DNA of 64,000 bases from Nitrospira sp. ST-bin5 (GTDB taxonomy: Bacteria; Nitrospirota; Nitrospiria; Nitrospirales; Nitrospiraceae): NCBI GenBank assembly GCA_002083555.1, contig MSXN01000007.1, positions 62,001-126,000 on the forward strand. The letters are read 5' to 3'. Made by a program: the position numbers and the translations under genes. The first letter of the stretch is position 1. Every line of letters starts with the position of its first letter. A model generated the notes under the pieces. It had not been told where the DNA came from and made no database searches. It saw nothing but the letters and a program-made list of their open reading frames with translations. This document shows, piece after piece, positions 26,428 through 35,863 of this stretch.

Positions 26428-27531
26428 ATGCTTATGTCGCGCGAGAAGATCGGCCAGTTGTTCATGGTGGGGTTTGAGGGGACCTCGGTCACGCCCGATC
26501 TGGCGGCGTTCATCAAGGAGTACAAGCCGGGCGGCGTGATTCTCTTCTCGCGCAACCTTGAATCGATTGAGCAGATTGTCGAGTTGACGAATGCCTTGCA
26601 GGCCTGCAGCCCCCATTCGCCCTTGTTGATTTCAATCGATCAGGAAGGCGGGCGTGTCTCACGGCTACCGAAGAGCTTCACGATTTTCCCTCCCTGCGAG
26701 GTGTTGGGGCGCTGTAATTCGTCGGAGCTGGCTTATGCGGCGGCGGCGACGATTGCGAAGGAACTCAGGGCTGTCGGGATCAACATGAACATGTCTCCGG
26801 TGTTGGATGTGAACTGTAATCCCTCCAATCCGGTGATCGGTGACCGAGCCTTTGGATCGACGCCCGGCCCGGTCTGTGAATTGGGCCTGGCGACGGTGGG
26901 CGGATTACAGGACAACCGGGTGGTGGCCTGCGGAAAGCATTTCCCCGGTCATGGCGATACCAGTGTGGACTCGCACAAGGAATTGCCTGTGGTGACCGCG
27001 TCGAAGGAACGATTGGAGCAGATCGAATTCCCACCATTCCGGCATGCCACGGCTCACGGAGTGGCGACGCTGATGACGGCTCATGTGCTCTATCGCGCGT
27101 TGGATGATCAAAAGCCGGCGACGCTCTCTCCGACCATCATCACGGAGTTCTTGCGTGGTGAGCTGAAGTATGACGGTGTGGTGTTGACGGATGATCTGGA
27201 GATGCATGCGATCATTGATCACTATGGTATTGAAGAAGCCACCGTGCGTGCCATTCAGGCAGGGTGTGACATGCCGTTGATCTGTAAGGACCGCAACCGA
27301 GAGATCGCGGCGATCACCGCACTGGACAGCGCAGTAGCGGACGGCTCGATCAGCGCTGAGCGGTTGGAGCAATCCCTGGCGAGGATCGCCCGATTGAAGC
27401 AGCGGTTTCTGGTCCCGTACAAACCGGTCGTGATTTCGGATGCCAAACTGATCGTCGGGTGCCGGAGCCATCACGTCTTGCTTCGTTCCATCCATCAGGC
27501 CCGTGAACGATTGGCGAAAGCCACGGTGTGA
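26428..27531 (+). CDS. nagZ: Beta-N-acetylhexosaminidase (GH3), peptidoglycan recycling
   Basis: A 367-residue glycoside hydrolase family 3 enzyme that removes GlcNAc from anhydro-muropeptides in the cytoplasm. Motifs are GVILFSRN, ISIDQEGGRVSRL, the catalytic KHFPGHGDTSVDSH with the His-Asp dyad loop, and LTDDLEMHAI with the nucleophile Asp. There is no signal peptide, consistent with a cytosolic NagZ. Its stop overlaps the next gene in a GTGA junction. It lies downstream of the pepA fossil. Confidence 0.93.
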   Translation: MLMSREKIGQLFMVGFEGTSVTPDLAAFIKEYKPGGVILFSRNLESIEQIVELTNALQACSPHSPLLISIDQEGGRVSRLPKSFTIFPPCEVLGRCNSSELAYAAAATIAKELRAVGINMNMSPVLDVNCNPSNPVIGDRAFGSTPGPVCELGLATVGGLQDNRVVACGKHFPGHGDTSVDSHKELPVVTASKERLEQIEFPPFRHATAHGVATLMTAHVLYRALDDQKPATLSPTIITEFLRGELKYDGVVLTDDLEMHAIIDHYGIEEATVRAIQAGCDMPLICKDRNREIAAITALDSAVADGSISAERLEQSLARIARLKQRFLVPYKPVVISDAKLIVGCRSHHVLLRSIHQARERLAKATV

Positions 27532-28811
27532 CCTCCCCGCCCTCCTTTCCAGCCGGTCGACGAGAACTCTGGGCCTGGTGCTTCTACGATTTTGCGAACT
27601 CTTCCTTTTCCACCCTGATCGTGACGGTCGCCTACAGCGTCTACTTCATCCAGGTGGTGGCAGCCGAGGTGTCGCCGCCAGGCATGGCCGAGCGACTCTG
27701 GTTTTGGGGCTATGCGCTGTCGATGCTGGTGGTGGCGCTGGTGTCACCAGTCCTGGGGGCGTTGGCGGATATCCGTGCAAATAAGCGGCGGGTGTTGATC
27801 GTTTCAACACTTCTCTGTGTGGCCTGCACCGCGCTCTTATGGTTCGTGCATCGCGGCGATGTGGCGCTTGGACTGCTCATCTTCGGTATTGCCAATATCG
27901 GCTTCGATTTGGGGTTTGTGTTCTGTAGTGCATTCCTGGTGGAGCTGGTGTCGCCGCAGCAGATGGGCCGCCTGTCTGGCTATGGCTGGGGATTTGGCTA
28001 TGTCGGTGGATTGCTCTCTCTGGCGCTGGCCTACCCTTTTATTTCCGGTGGTTTTGCCGAATCGAACCTCGCTTCCTATCGGCTGAGTTTTGTTGTGACG
28101 GCTGTCTTCTTTCTGAGTGCCACAGTGCCGACCTTTCTGTACTTGCAAGAACGAGCTCAGCCGCGTCCTGTTCCTGACGGCCTGACGGTGTGGCGTGCGG
28201 TGATGAGGCAGTTGCGTGACACGGCCCGCCGTCTGTCGACCTATCGAGATCTCCGGCGCTATTTCATTGCCTATCTGCTCTATTCGGATGCGATCAATAC
28301 GGTGATCGTGGCGTCGGGCATCTTTGCCAACAAAGTCCTGGACTTCACGCCGGGCGATCTGATTATCTATTTTCTTGTGACGCAGATTACGGCTGGGTTG
28401 GGTTCTGTGGGATTCGGATTTGTGGCGGATCGGATCGGGGCGACCCGGTCGATCGTGGTGACCTTACTGCTCTGGATCGGCGTGGTGATTGGCGCGGCAG
28501 TCGTGCAGACGCAGATGCAGTTTTATCTGCTCGGGCTTGTCGCTGGCGCGGCGCTTGGCGCCAACCAATCGGTGAGCCGCACGCTGCTTGGACGGTTTAC
28601 GCCGCTGGGTCACCAGGGGGAGTTCTTCGGCTTCTTTTCCGTCGCCGGGAAATTTGCCGCGATTCTTGGACCGATCGTCTACGGAGAAGTGACGGTGTGG
28701 ACCGGGAGTCAGCGCTGGGCCGTACTCTCCATGGCGCTCTTCTTTCTGGTCGGGTTGGCGGTGTTTTTCGGGGTGGATGAACGGCGCGGTATGGCGGCTG
28801 CGCAGGAGTGA
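27528..28811 (+). CDS. Major facilitator superfamily transporter, UMF1 (Atg22-like) family
   Basis: A 427-residue membrane protein with about 12 hydrophobic segments. It opens with ELWAWCFYDFANSSFSTLI, a typical start of UMF1-family transporters, and has DxxANKRRVL between segments 2 and 3. Start is GTG at 27528, overlapping the nagZ stop, so it is translationally coupled; a role in exporting or taking up a cell-wall recycling product or amino acid is only inference from the pairing. Substrate unknown. Confidence 0.85.
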   Translation: MTSPPSFPAGRRELWAWCFYDFANSSFSTLIVTVAYSVYFIQVVAAEVSPPGMAERLWFWGYALSMLVVALVSPVLGALADIRANKRRVLIVSTLLCVACTALLWFVHRGDVALGLLIFGIANIGFDLGFVFCSAFLVELVSPQQMGRLSGYGWGFGYVGGLLSLALAYPFISGGFAESNLASYRLSFVVTAVFFLSATVPTFLYLQERAQPRPVPDGLTVWRAVMRQLRDTARRLSTYRDLRRYFIAYLLYSDAINTVIVASGIFANKVLDFTPGDLIIYFLVTQITAGLGSVGFGFVADRIGATRSIVVTLLLWIGVVIGAAVVQTQMQFYLLGLVAGAALGANQSVSRTLLGRFTPLGHQGEFFGFFSVAGKFAAILGPIVYGEVTVWTGSQRWAVLSMALFFLVGLAVFFGVDERRGMAAAQE

Positions 28812-28820
28812 GATCACGAG

Positions 28821-29207
28821 ATGGCTCTAAAAAAAGGCGATTTCATCGATGAGCATACACGCCATCCGCATGCCTGCGGGTTGATCGTGAAAGTCATGGG
28901 CGGCGGCGAGGGATTTGAGAAAATCGTCTGTTGTGACCATGACCTGACTGAGCAGGATGTCGTCGCTGAGATGGGCTCACCCGCCGGCCGGAAACGAGGC
29001 GCCTTGCCGTCGGCGGTGGTCTTGGATGAGAAGAAGCTGTATCCGGATTCCTGCGGATTGCGCGTCATGATTATGGACGGCGGCGCGGGCTTCAAAGAAA
29101 TTCGTTGCTGTGGTCACTCCTTGACGATCAGTTCAATGCGTGAATTACAGTTCGGTCAGATGCGTGCCCCTGAGCCGGAGCAGACCGGGCAGGCTGGTAC
29201 GGCCTAG
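28821..29207 (+). CDS. Small protein with two tandem CGL...CCxH repeats, putative metal-binding
   Basis: A 128-residue soluble protein made of two copies of one motif: HPHACGLIVKVMGGGEGFEK followed by IVCCDHDLT (about residues 15-43), and YPDSCGLRVMIMDGGAGFKE followed by IRCCGHSLT (about 74-102). Each repeat has one Cys, then a CC-x-H cluster, arranged as a possible metal or FeS site. I know no named family. It follows the MFS gene by 9 bases and precedes a PsiE-like gene, so all may form one transcript. Confidence 0.75.
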   Translation: MALKKGDFIDEHTRHPHACGLIVKVMGGGEGFEKIVCCDHDLTEQDVVAEMGSPAGRKRGALPSAVVLDEKKLYPDSCGLRVMIMDGGAGFKEIRCCGHSLTISSMRELQFGQMRAPEPEQTGQAGTA

Positions 29208-29226
29208 CTTGGACTGGAGGTGATGT

Positions 29227-29754
29227 ATGGGGACTGAAGAACCAAGAGCTCACCGGAATGATTTGATGAGGCGGTGGTGCCATTACATGGAATGGTTGGA
29301 CCGCCTGGGCTACGCAACCGCCGGGTTCAGTTTGTTGATCCTTGGCATGTTGGTATTCATCCATGCCTGGTATGTGTTTCTCGCCGGTCAGTTCGATCCG
29401 AAGGGGCATGTGTTGATTCTTCCGGCCGGTCTCAGATTGTTGAATGACATCCTCCTGGTCATTATTCTTCTGGAGCTGTTCCGGACCGTGGTGCGATTCT
29501 TACAGACGGAAGTGTTGGAATTGGAGCCCTATCTGTCTGTTGGCGTGATCGCTTGTACCAGGAAGATTCTGACGGCTAGCGCAGAACTGTCGCACCAGCA
29601 AAACATGACGGAAACGCAGTTCTATCAATACCTCATGGATGTGGGACTGAACGTTACCGTGATCATTGCTCTGATTGGTGCTGTATTCATGATTCGGAAG
29701 CGGCCAGAACAGATACCGCTCCCGGCCGCAGCCCCGGCGCGTGTGGCTCAGTAA
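29227..29754 (+). CDS. PsiE-like inner-membrane protein
   Basis: A 175-residue protein with about four membrane segments (about 25-50, 68-88, 95-115, 140-160). LLEFRTVVRFL-like sequence (LLELFRTVVRFLQTEVLE) followed by LEPYLSVGVIACTRKILT matches the core of the phosphate-starvation-inducible PsiE family; function is unknown across the family. GGAGGTGAT lies just before the ATG. It ends in a Pro/Ala-rich tail. Confidence 0.7.
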   Translation: MGTEEPRAHRNDLMRRWCHYMEWLDRLGYATAGFSLLILGMLVFIHAWYVFLAGQFDPKGHVLILPAGLRLLNDILLVIILLELFRTVVRFLQTEVLELEPYLSVGVIACTRKILTASAELSHQQNMTETQFYQYLMDVGLNVTVIIALIGAVFMIRKRPEQIPLPAAAPARVAQ

Positions 29755-29816
29755 GGCGTTCTCGACTTGCCTGTTTCCAGGGAGTTATGGCATCATGCGC
29801 CCTCTTGGAGACCGGC

Positions 29817-30257
29817 ATGGCGAATCTGCTTGAATACGTCGGCTGTGTGCATATCTACCTCGGTCCCTATCGAGGCAATCCCATTGCCTTGTATTTGAAT
29901 CGGACGGAATCCTCTTGCCAGATTAGCCCGAAAGCCTATCCATGGAATGATGTGATGGGCGTGGGCGAGACTCCCAACAAAGCCGCCGCCGATTTCGAAG
30001 ATAAGTGGAAGACCAAGGGGCTTGCTGCAGAGATGTATTCCGGTCCTTCCTGGGAAGGCGGGATCAAGCCTGAAAAACCTGCACCGCCCAAGCCAGCCGT
30101 GCCTCCCAAGCCGGCAGCCGCACCGACTGCAGCTGGTGCCTCCCCTGCTCCTCAACCAACTGCTGCGGCTTCCCCGACTCCTGCTACGGTGACTCCGCCG
30201 CCACCAACTCCCTCAGCTCAAGTAGCTGATGCTCAGCCATCCGCCGAGCCGAAGTAG
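29817..30257 (+). CDS. Hypothetical protein with Pro/Ala-rich tail
   Basis: A 146-residue protein from ATG 29817 (GGAG 7 bases upstream); an upstream in-frame ATG at 29787 is less likely. The first 80 residues look folded (EYVGCVHIYLGPYRGNPIAL ... NKAAADFEDKWKTKGL). The remaining 65 or so are a low-complexity Pro/Ala/Thr region typical of linkers or wall-spanning stretches. No signal peptide or known family is seen. Confidence 0.6.
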   Translation: MANLLEYVGCVHIYLGPYRGNPIALYLNRTESSCQISPKAYPWNDVMGVGETPNKAAADFEDKWKTKGLAAEMYSGPSWEGGIKPEKPAPPKPAVPPKPAAAPTAAGASPAPQPTAAASPTPATVTPPPPTPSAQVADAQPSAEPK

Positions 30258-30282
30258 TCTCACTCATATACCGCGAGAACGA

Positions 30283-31782
30283 TTAGCGATTTGTCGATGA
30301 CGGTGTCTTGGCTGGTGCTGACTGTATCGCCAGCTTGCTGTGTCGCATGCCGTATAGCCCATAAATAATCACTCCGGCGAGCGTCCACCAGACGAACCGA
30401 TGCCAGGTGAGGGCGGGGAGTTGCCACATCAGGCTGAGGCATGAGAGGGCTCCCAACAGCGGGATCCAGGGCATCAGCGGAGTTCTAAACGGACGTGCCA
30501 GGTGAGGACGGGTGTAGCGCAGGACGATGAGTCCAATGCACACGAGCGTGAACGCGAAGAACGTTCCGATGTTGGTCATGTCAGCCGCGGTGCCGATGGG
30601 GACGAAGGCGGCCATGGTCGCGACGCCGATACCGGTCAGGATTGTCGCATGGTGCGGGGTGCCAAAGCGGGGATGCACCACGGACAACCATGGTCCCAGG
30701 AGCCCGTCCCGCGAGATGGCAAAGAACACCCGGATCTGTCCCAGCATCATGACCACCAGCACGCTGGTGATGCCGGCGACGGCTCCCATGGCCACTACAG
30801 CCGCTCCCCACTTGTAGCCGACGAGTCGTAACGCTTCCGCAACCGGAGCGTGAATGTCGATCTGGCTATAGGGTACTAACCCTGTGAGCACGGCGGCGAC
30901 GGCGACATAGAGAATCGTACAGACTCCGAGAGAGGTCATGATGCCGATCGGCAGATCGCGCTGCGGATTGCGTGCCTCTTCGGCCGTCGTGGTGACGGCA
31001 TCAAATCCGATATAGGCGAAGAAGACGGTCGCGGCGGCAGCGGTGACTCCGGTGAAGCCGTTTGGCAGGAACGGGGTCCAATTGTCCGGGTTGACGGCCG
31101 GGGCTCCTACGGCGATAAAAAACAGGATGACCGCGAGTTTCAGGCAGACGATGAAACCGGTGGCTCGCGCACTTTCCTTGATGCCGATGACGAGAATGAT
31201 CGTGACGAGCAGGACGATGATGGCGGCTGGAAAATTTGCGATGCCGCCCTCGGGCCCTCCTGGTGCGTGTGTGGCCCAGTCGGGCAGATCCAAGCCCGCC
31301 AGTTTCAGGAGGTTGTTGAAGTAGCCAGACCAGCCGATGGCGACGGCCACGCAGGCCACGCCGTATTCCAAGATCAAATTCCAGCCGGTGATCCAGGCAA
31401 GGAATTCTCCCAAGGTGGCATAAGAATAGGTATAGGCCGACCCGGCGACGGGAATCATGGCGGCAAACTCTGCGTAGCACAGGGCTGCGAGGACGCAGGT
31501 CAGTCCGGAGAGGAGGAAGGAGAGGACGATCCCGGGACCGGCCCCGGGTCTGCCGGCGTCTCCGACAATCGCCGTTCCAATCAACACAAAAATACCGGTC
31601 CCGATGATGGCTCCAATGCCCAAGGCAGTGAGGTCCCAGGCGCTCAATGTCCGCTTGAGACGATATTGGGGATGGTCGGCATCGGCCAGAATACGCTCGA
31701 TGGATTTAGTGCGAAACAGGCGGCCTGTTACGGAGTCTGCGAGAGATGGGTGAGTCGTTGGTTCAGCAGGAGCGGGATCCAT
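30283..31782 (-). CDS. APC-family amino acid permease
   Basis: A 499-residue inner-membrane transporter with about 12-13 membrane segments. The first segment has IGAIIGTGIFVLIGTA, the unwound helix motif of amino acid/polyamine permeases, and EFAAMIPVAGSAYTYSYATL is the second family signature. The N-terminal RTKSIERILAD and TLSAWDLTALGIG resemble cationic amino acid transporters (YfnA/CAT-like). Its substrate is not determined. The gene is transcribed towards the small Pro/Ala gene with a 25-base gap and no obvious terminator. Confidence 0.88.
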   Translation of the reverse strand: MDPAPAEPTTHPSLADSVTGRLFRTKSIERILADADHPQYRLKRTLSAWDLTALGIGAIIGTGIFVLIGTAIVGDAGRPGAGPGIVLSFLLSGLTCVLAALCYAEFAAMIPVAGSAYTYSYATLGEFLAWITGWNLILEYGVACVAVAIGWSGYFNNLLKLAGLDLPDWATHAPGGPEGGIANFPAAIIVLLVTIILVIGIKESARATGFIVCLKLAVILFFIAVGAPAVNPDNWTPFLPNGFTGVTAAAATVFFAYIGFDAVTTTAEEARNPQRDLPIGIMTSLGVCTILYVAVAAVLTGLVPYSQIDIHAPVAEALRLVGYKWGAAVVAMGAVAGITSVLVVMMLGQIRVFFAISRDGLLGPWLSVVHPRFGTPHHATILTGIGVATMAAFVPIGTAADMTNIGTFFAFTLVCIGLIVLRYTRPHLARPFRTPLMPWIPLLGALSCLSLMWQLPALTWHRFVWWTLAGVIIYGLYGMRHSKLAIQSAPAKTPSSTNR

Positions 31783-31851
31783 ATGGCGCGTAGTATAGCA
31801 GGCAGAGTGAAAAATGCTGTGTGAATTATAAAAGGCGTCGTTCAGCCAGCG

Positions 31852-32592
31852 TCAAGCGTGCGTGCGGCTGGCGGCGCGGAGTAGGGCCTGAAACAATCGG
31901 CGGTGGGCGATGTGACGTTCGAAGAGGAATTCAGGGTGCCACTGGATACCGAGGAAAAATCGGTGGCGGGGGGATTCGACTGCCTCGATGACGCCATCCG
32001 GGGCGATCGCGCTCGCGATCAGCGAAGGGGCGACGGATTTCACGGATTGGTGGTGCGAGCTATTCACTCGCAAGGTGGCTTTGGTGACGATCTTTCTGAG
32101 GAGACTTCCAGCTGTGATGTCGACTGAGTGTGCCAGATGGATCGCTTTGGTCGGTTGTCGGTGTTGCAGCACATTCGGCATTTGCGATGTGAGATCCTGA
32201 AAGAGACTGCCCCCGCAGGCGACGTTGATGGTTTGCATCCCGCCGCAGATACCGAGGACAGGGAGGTCGCGTTTTTGAGCGAGGTGAACCAGGTCCAGCT
32301 CGAAATTCGCACGGCGTTCGCTGACGAGGGGGAATTTATAGCGCTGGCGTTCTCCGTAGAGACGCGGCGGAAGGTCCGGTCCGCTGCCGGTGAGCAGGAG
32401 TCCGTCCAGGCGCTCGAGGAGGCGCCGTCGCCCGGCCGCATCGGCGACTAAGGGAAGAATGAGGGGAATGCCTCCGAGTTCTTCGATAGCGCGGACGTAG
32501 CGGGCGCGGAGGAAATAGGTGGGCTCACGCCCACCCCATTCCTTGCGGTCACCGGCATTGAAGTCAGGGGTCACGCCGATGACGGGCTTCAT
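31852..32592 (-). CDS. Class I glutamine amidotransferase-like hydrolase (peptidase C26, PuuD-like)
   Basis: A 246-residue enzyme of the gamma-glutamyl-GABA hydrolase type. The nucleophile Cys is in LGICGGMQTINVACGG, the catalytic His-x-Glu is in GIQWHPEF, and MKPVIGVTPDF is a usual N-terminus. ATG at 32592 is preferred because the upstream gene stops two bases before it (TAA-T-ATG), giving translational coupling; the frame is open for 31 more codons inside that gene. Substrate (gamma-glutamyl polyamine or other) is not shown by context, although the neighbouring APC permease fits a transport-plus-hydrolysis pair. Confidence 0.82.
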   Translation of the reverse strand: MKPVIGVTPDFNAGDRKEWGGREPTYFLRARYVRAIEELGGIPLILPLVADAAGRRRLLERLDGLLLTGSGPDLPPRLYGERQRYKFPLVSERRANFELDLVHLAQKRDLPVLGICGGMQTINVACGGSLFQDLTSQMPNVLQHRQPTKAIHLAHSVDITAGSLLRKIVTKATLRVNSSHHQSVKSVAPSLIASAIAPDGVIEAVESPRHRFFLGIQWHPEFLFERHIAHRRLFQALLRAASRTHA

Positions 32593-32593
32593 A

Positions 32594-33013
32594 TTACCGA
32601 ACTGGTTCTGTGGCTGGTGTGTTGGAGCTGCCCCCAGTGGAATCGCTTTCAGCTGCGACACCCAGGAATCGGACCGATCGGTCACCGGTCAGGTGTTCCG
32701 GTGTGATGACATAGGTGCCGTACATACTGGGGACCCAAATGCTCTTGGCGGTCTGTTCGTTCAAACCGGAGAACAGATAGGCAAGTCCGCCGACGATCCC
32801 TCCGCCGATGGCGAAGGCGGCTTTGAAGGGAAAATACAAAATCGTGGACACGGCGGCGCCTGCTTGCATGCCGGCGCCAGACGGCGTGCCCTGCTGGGTG
32901 TCTGCGGATGACGTTTGGCTCCAGGCCGGCGTGGCGACCAGCGAGGTGAATGTCATGAGAACCACAAGTGCGATCAGTGGGAGCGTACGAATAAATCCAA
33001 TGTGTGTCACGGA
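32594..33013 (-). CDS. Exported protein with Gly-rich membrane segment, unknown
   Basis: A 139-residue protein. GTG at 33013 is chosen because AGGAAGGAGG lies 8 bases upstream, better than the TTG at 33031. Residues 1-30 form a signal peptide ending near TPAWSQ. A second hydrophobic stretch (ILYFPFKAAFAIGGGIVGGL) follows, then a short domain with SMYGTYVITPEHLTGDR. No family recognised. It is coupled to the downstream amidotransferase gene. Confidence 0.6.
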   Translation of the reverse strand, partial: SVTHIGFIRTLPLIALVVLMTFTSLVATPAWSQTSSADTQQGTPSGAGMQAGAAVSTILYFPFKAAFAIGGGIVGGLAYLFSGLNEQTAKSIWVPSMYGTYVITPEHLTGDRSVRFLGVAAESDSTGGSSNTPATEPVR

Positions 33014-33160
33014 GACCCTCCTTCCTCTCAAAGACAGGATTCTAGGATCATGTCTACGGTCGATAAAGAAACGACAAGACTGTCATGGCGTTATAACAAA
33101 TTCATAGAGGCTTGCAAACCCCCTGCCCCGTGGGAATTACGCGAATGGCGAGAAAACCGC

Positions 33161-33607
33161 TCACGGCATCAGATCAAGCTCGGTGAGAATGTAGGTGACG
33201 ACATACTCCTGCCGAGTTGTGACGGCTTGATTCAATTCAGCGACGAGCTCCTCGGCAGGAATTCGCTGATTCTCCTGCGGGAGTCCAATGGCCAGACGCA
33301 GGTCGAGCTTGCACCAGGCAATCGCTTGTGCTGCAAGATCCGGGATGCGGGCGGCCGCGTCGGTTCGATCCTCTTCAGATAACCGTTCAAGGGCTCTCGC
33401 GACTGGAGCCGTCCGTCGCATGGCTTCTTGAAGCCCGGCAAGGTGGTCGGCGGCGATGTCGACGGAGACTTGGATGCCAGCCTTCCAACTGCGTTTCTTC
33501 ACATTGAAGACGCAGGTCTGTGTGGTGGAACCGTCGTCGACCGGTTCCGGACCAAAAAAGAGCGTGACGCGATAGGGTGTAGCGCCTGGTGGAGTCTCAA
33601 GAGCCAT
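33161..33607 (-). CDS. Conserved-looking hypothetical protein
   Basis: A 148-residue soluble protein starting at ATG 33607 (MALETPPG). It is acidic, rich in Leu/Ala helices in the second half, with single Cys residues and no recognisable motif. The frame is open for 77 codons upstream but that part overlaps the divergent M24 gene and looks like antisense. It is divergent from the peptidase gene at an 84-base gap, where the promoters of both should lie. Confidence 0.6.
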   Translation of the reverse strand: MALETPPGATPYRVTLFFGPEPVDDGSTTQTCVFNVKKRSWKAGIQVSVDIAADHLAGLQEAMRRTAPVARALERLSEEDRTDAAARIPDLAAQAIAWCKLDLRLAIGLPQENQRIPAEELVAELNQAVTTRQEYVVTYILTELDLMP

Positions 33608-33691
33608 GAAGGCGTATTGTAACACGTGGCCTGTTCTATGCTGCGTCTTGATTTGACGGCTTCCCACCTCGGCGAATATGATGCCCGCACG

Positions 33692-34894
33692 ATGATGATT
33701 CAACGATGGGCAGAACGGGTAGCATCTATTCAAGCCGCCATCCGAGAGAGCGGGTCGGCCGACGGCTGGCTCTTTTATGACTTTCGCGGAAGCGATCCGC
33801 TGGCCTATCGCGTGTTGTTGCTCGACCCGTCGCGGCATGTGACGCGCCGGTGGTACTACTGGATTCCCGCAGAGGGCACGCCCGTCAAATTACTCCATCG
33901 CATTGAGCCGCATGCGCTGGAAGAATTGCCCGGCCAGGACCGGCAGTATGTATCATGGGAGCAGCAGCGGACGCTCCTGGCCTCGATTCTCAAGGGCTCG
34001 CGCCGCATCGCGATGCAATATTCTCCGCTCAACGCGGTCCCCTATGTGTCTCGTGTGGATGCCGGTACCATCGAGTTGATTCGTAGTCTTGGAGTGGATG
34101 TCGTCAGTGCTGCGGATCTGGTGCAACGATTTGAGGCGGTCTGGACTGATGCGCAACTCGAATCGCATCAATATGCGGTGACGGCGTTACGCCGGATCGT
34201 CGATGAGGCGTTTGCCCATGTCGGCTCATCGCTGCAGGCCGGCCGATCGCTTAACGAATATGATCTTCAGCAGTTTATTCTTGGACGGATTCATGATGCG
34301 GGGATGATCACCTCCAGCCCGCCGATTGCTGCCGTGAATGCGCATAGCGCCGATCCCCATTACGGTCCGACAGCGGCTGGGTCGTCACCCGTATTGCGTG
34401 ACAGCCTGGTGCTGATCGATCTGTGGGCGAAGCGCACGGAACCAGGCGCGGTTTATGGAGACATCACCTGGACCGGATTCACGGCCCGTGACATTCCCTC
34501 GCGCCATCGAGAGATCTTTGATTGTGTACGACGAGGTCGTGATGCGGCGCTGTCGTTTGTGCAACAGCGAGTGGCATCCGGGCAATTGCCCTATGGTTGG
34601 GAGGTCGACGAGGCTTGTCGGCAGGTGATTACTAGGGCCGGGTATGGAGACCGGTTCGTGCATCGGACGGGGCATTCGATCGGTGAAGAAGTGCATGGGA
34701 ACGGAGCCAATATTGATAATCTTGAAACGCAAGAGAGTCGACGGCTCATGCCCAGGACTTGTTTCTCCATCGAGCCGGGTATCTATCTTCCTGACGAGTT
34801 CGGGATTCGTAGCGAACTTGATGTGTATGTTTCTGAGGAAGCCGCAGTCGCGTACGGCCATCCGCTACAGACGGAAATTGTCGCGATTGGTTAG
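33692..34894 (+). CDS. M24-family metallopeptidase (Xaa-Pro aminopeptidase-like)
   Basis: A 400-residue enzyme of the creatinase/prolidase fold. All five metal ligands can be seen: Asp in VLIDLWAKR, Asp in YGDITWTG, His in HRTGHSIGEE, Glu in FSIEPGIY and Glu in IRSELDVYV. The N-terminal 150 residues form the non-catalytic domain. The start is uncertain: adjacent ATGs at 33692 and 33695 suit the family, and TTG/ATG-type starts up to 33626 are in frame. The DITWTG loop differs from the common DxTRT. It likely removes N-terminal residues before Pro. Confidence 0.83.
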   Translation: MMIQRWAERVASIQAAIRESGSADGWLFYDFRGSDPLAYRVLLLDPSRHVTRRWYYWIPAEGTPVKLLHRIEPHALEELPGQDRQYVSWEQQRTLLASILKGSRRIAMQYSPLNAVPYVSRVDAGTIELIRSLGVDVVSAADLVQRFEAVWTDAQLESHQYAVTALRRIVDEAFAHVGSSLQAGRSLNEYDLQQFILGRIHDAGMITSSPPIAAVNAHSADPHYGPTAAGSSPVLRDSLVLIDLWAKRTEPGAVYGDITWTGFTARDIPSRHREIFDCVRRGRDAALSFVQQRVASGQLPYGWEVDEACRQVITRAGYGDRFVHRTGHSIGEEVHGNGANIDNLETQESRRLMPRTCFSIEPGIYLPDEFGIRSELDVYVSEEAAVAYGHPLQTEIVAIG

Positions 34895-34930
34895 TTCGGC
34901 CCGAAGGACTCTGTCAGCCCTACCCGTTTC

Positions 34931-34960
34931 TTGACAGGTTCTTATTGTGGCGGCTAGATT
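34931..34960 (+). promoter_or_regulatory. Predicted sigma-70 promoter for the tatA-like gene
   Basis: TTGACA (34931-34936) and TAGATT (34955-34960) are spaced by 18 bases and lie about 65 bases before the ATG at 35025. Confidence 0.55.
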
Positions 34961-35024
34961 CTTTCATTGTATGAAGGTTGAGTGATAGCGGTGTTGGCCA
35001 CCTGCGAGCAGGAAGGGTACGACC

Positions 35025-35828
35025 ATGTTCGGGACAATGGGGATTTCAGAGCTGATCATCATTCTGGTGATCGTGTTGATTATTTTCGGAGCAGGCCGCT
35101 TGCCGCAAATCGGCGAGGGTGTTGGTAAAGCTCTGAAAGGGTTCAAAAAGGAGGTGAATGAGATCCCACCTCCTCAAGAAGTTGCCCAGGCTCAGCCTGA
35201 CGTGACGGCGACGGTTGAGGCAGCCCACGTTGATAGAGCATCGGATCTTCAGCCAGCTGCATCGGTTCAGGTCGCGCCGAAGGCGACGAATGTCCCCTAT
35301 GTACCTGGTCCTGAACTGACGCCAGGAACCACGGCTTCGATGATGTACAACATGGGCCCACAATCTCCCCAAGCTCCTCGTCCGACCGGCGCCCCACCGA
35401 TTCAGGCGGGTGGCGGGCAACAGGCCCTGTCGATGGAGGAGCGAGCCGCCGCCCCGGCTCCCATGTCCCGCGCGCAATATCCGCCGCTTCCTCCGGGAGC
35501 TCAAGCGAAGCCTGCAGCGAAGCGTCCTTCAGCCATTGTAAACAAGGATGCGGTCGCGCGTGTACAGGCGCAGCAAGCCGCGTTGAAGGCGAAAGCGGCT
35601 CAAGCGCCAGCGGGGTTATCTCCAAACGATATGCAGGGCCTTGGCGAAGGGTTGGGGGACGCGTTGCGAACATTCCGGCAAACGGTTGCTGATGTGCGGA
35701 ATACCGTGGATCCTCAAGTGAGAACCATCCAATTTGAGATGGATTCCGCGCAGAAAGAGTTTCAGCAGTCTTTGGAAGCGGCCAGGGAGCTGCCTGCGGT
35801 GGAGGAAGAGCCCCCCAAACAGGCTTGA
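35025..35828 (+). CDS. tatA: TatA/TatB-family translocase protein with long C-terminal extension
   Basis: The N-terminus [40 protein letters not shown] is the TatA transmembrane and amphipathic helix pair, including the FG hinge, so it forms the Tat export pore or adaptor. The usual length is 60-180 residues; this one has 267. Residues 45-185 are Pro/Ala/Gln-rich, and residues about 195-250 form a second predicted amphipathic helix ([15 protein letters not shown]). TatB also has a longer C-terminal helix, so the assignment between A and B is open. AGGAAGG precedes the ATG. tatC is not in the window. Confidence 0.82.
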   Translation: MFGTMGISELIIILVIVLIIFGAGRLPQIGEGVGKALKGFKKEVNEIPPPQEVAQAQPDVTATVEAAHVDRASDLQPAASVQVAPKATNVPYVPGPELTPGTTASMMYNMGPQSPQAPRPTGAPPIQAGGGQQALSMEERAAAPAPMSRAQYPPLPPGAQAKPAAKRPSAIVNKDAVARVQAQQAALKAKAAQAPAGLSPNDMQGLGEGLGDALRTFRQTVADVRNTVDPQVRTIQFEMDSAQKEFQQSLEAARELPAVEEEPPKQA

Positions 35829-35863
35829 AGCTCTACGATTGTTATCCACCCAGTATTGTTACG

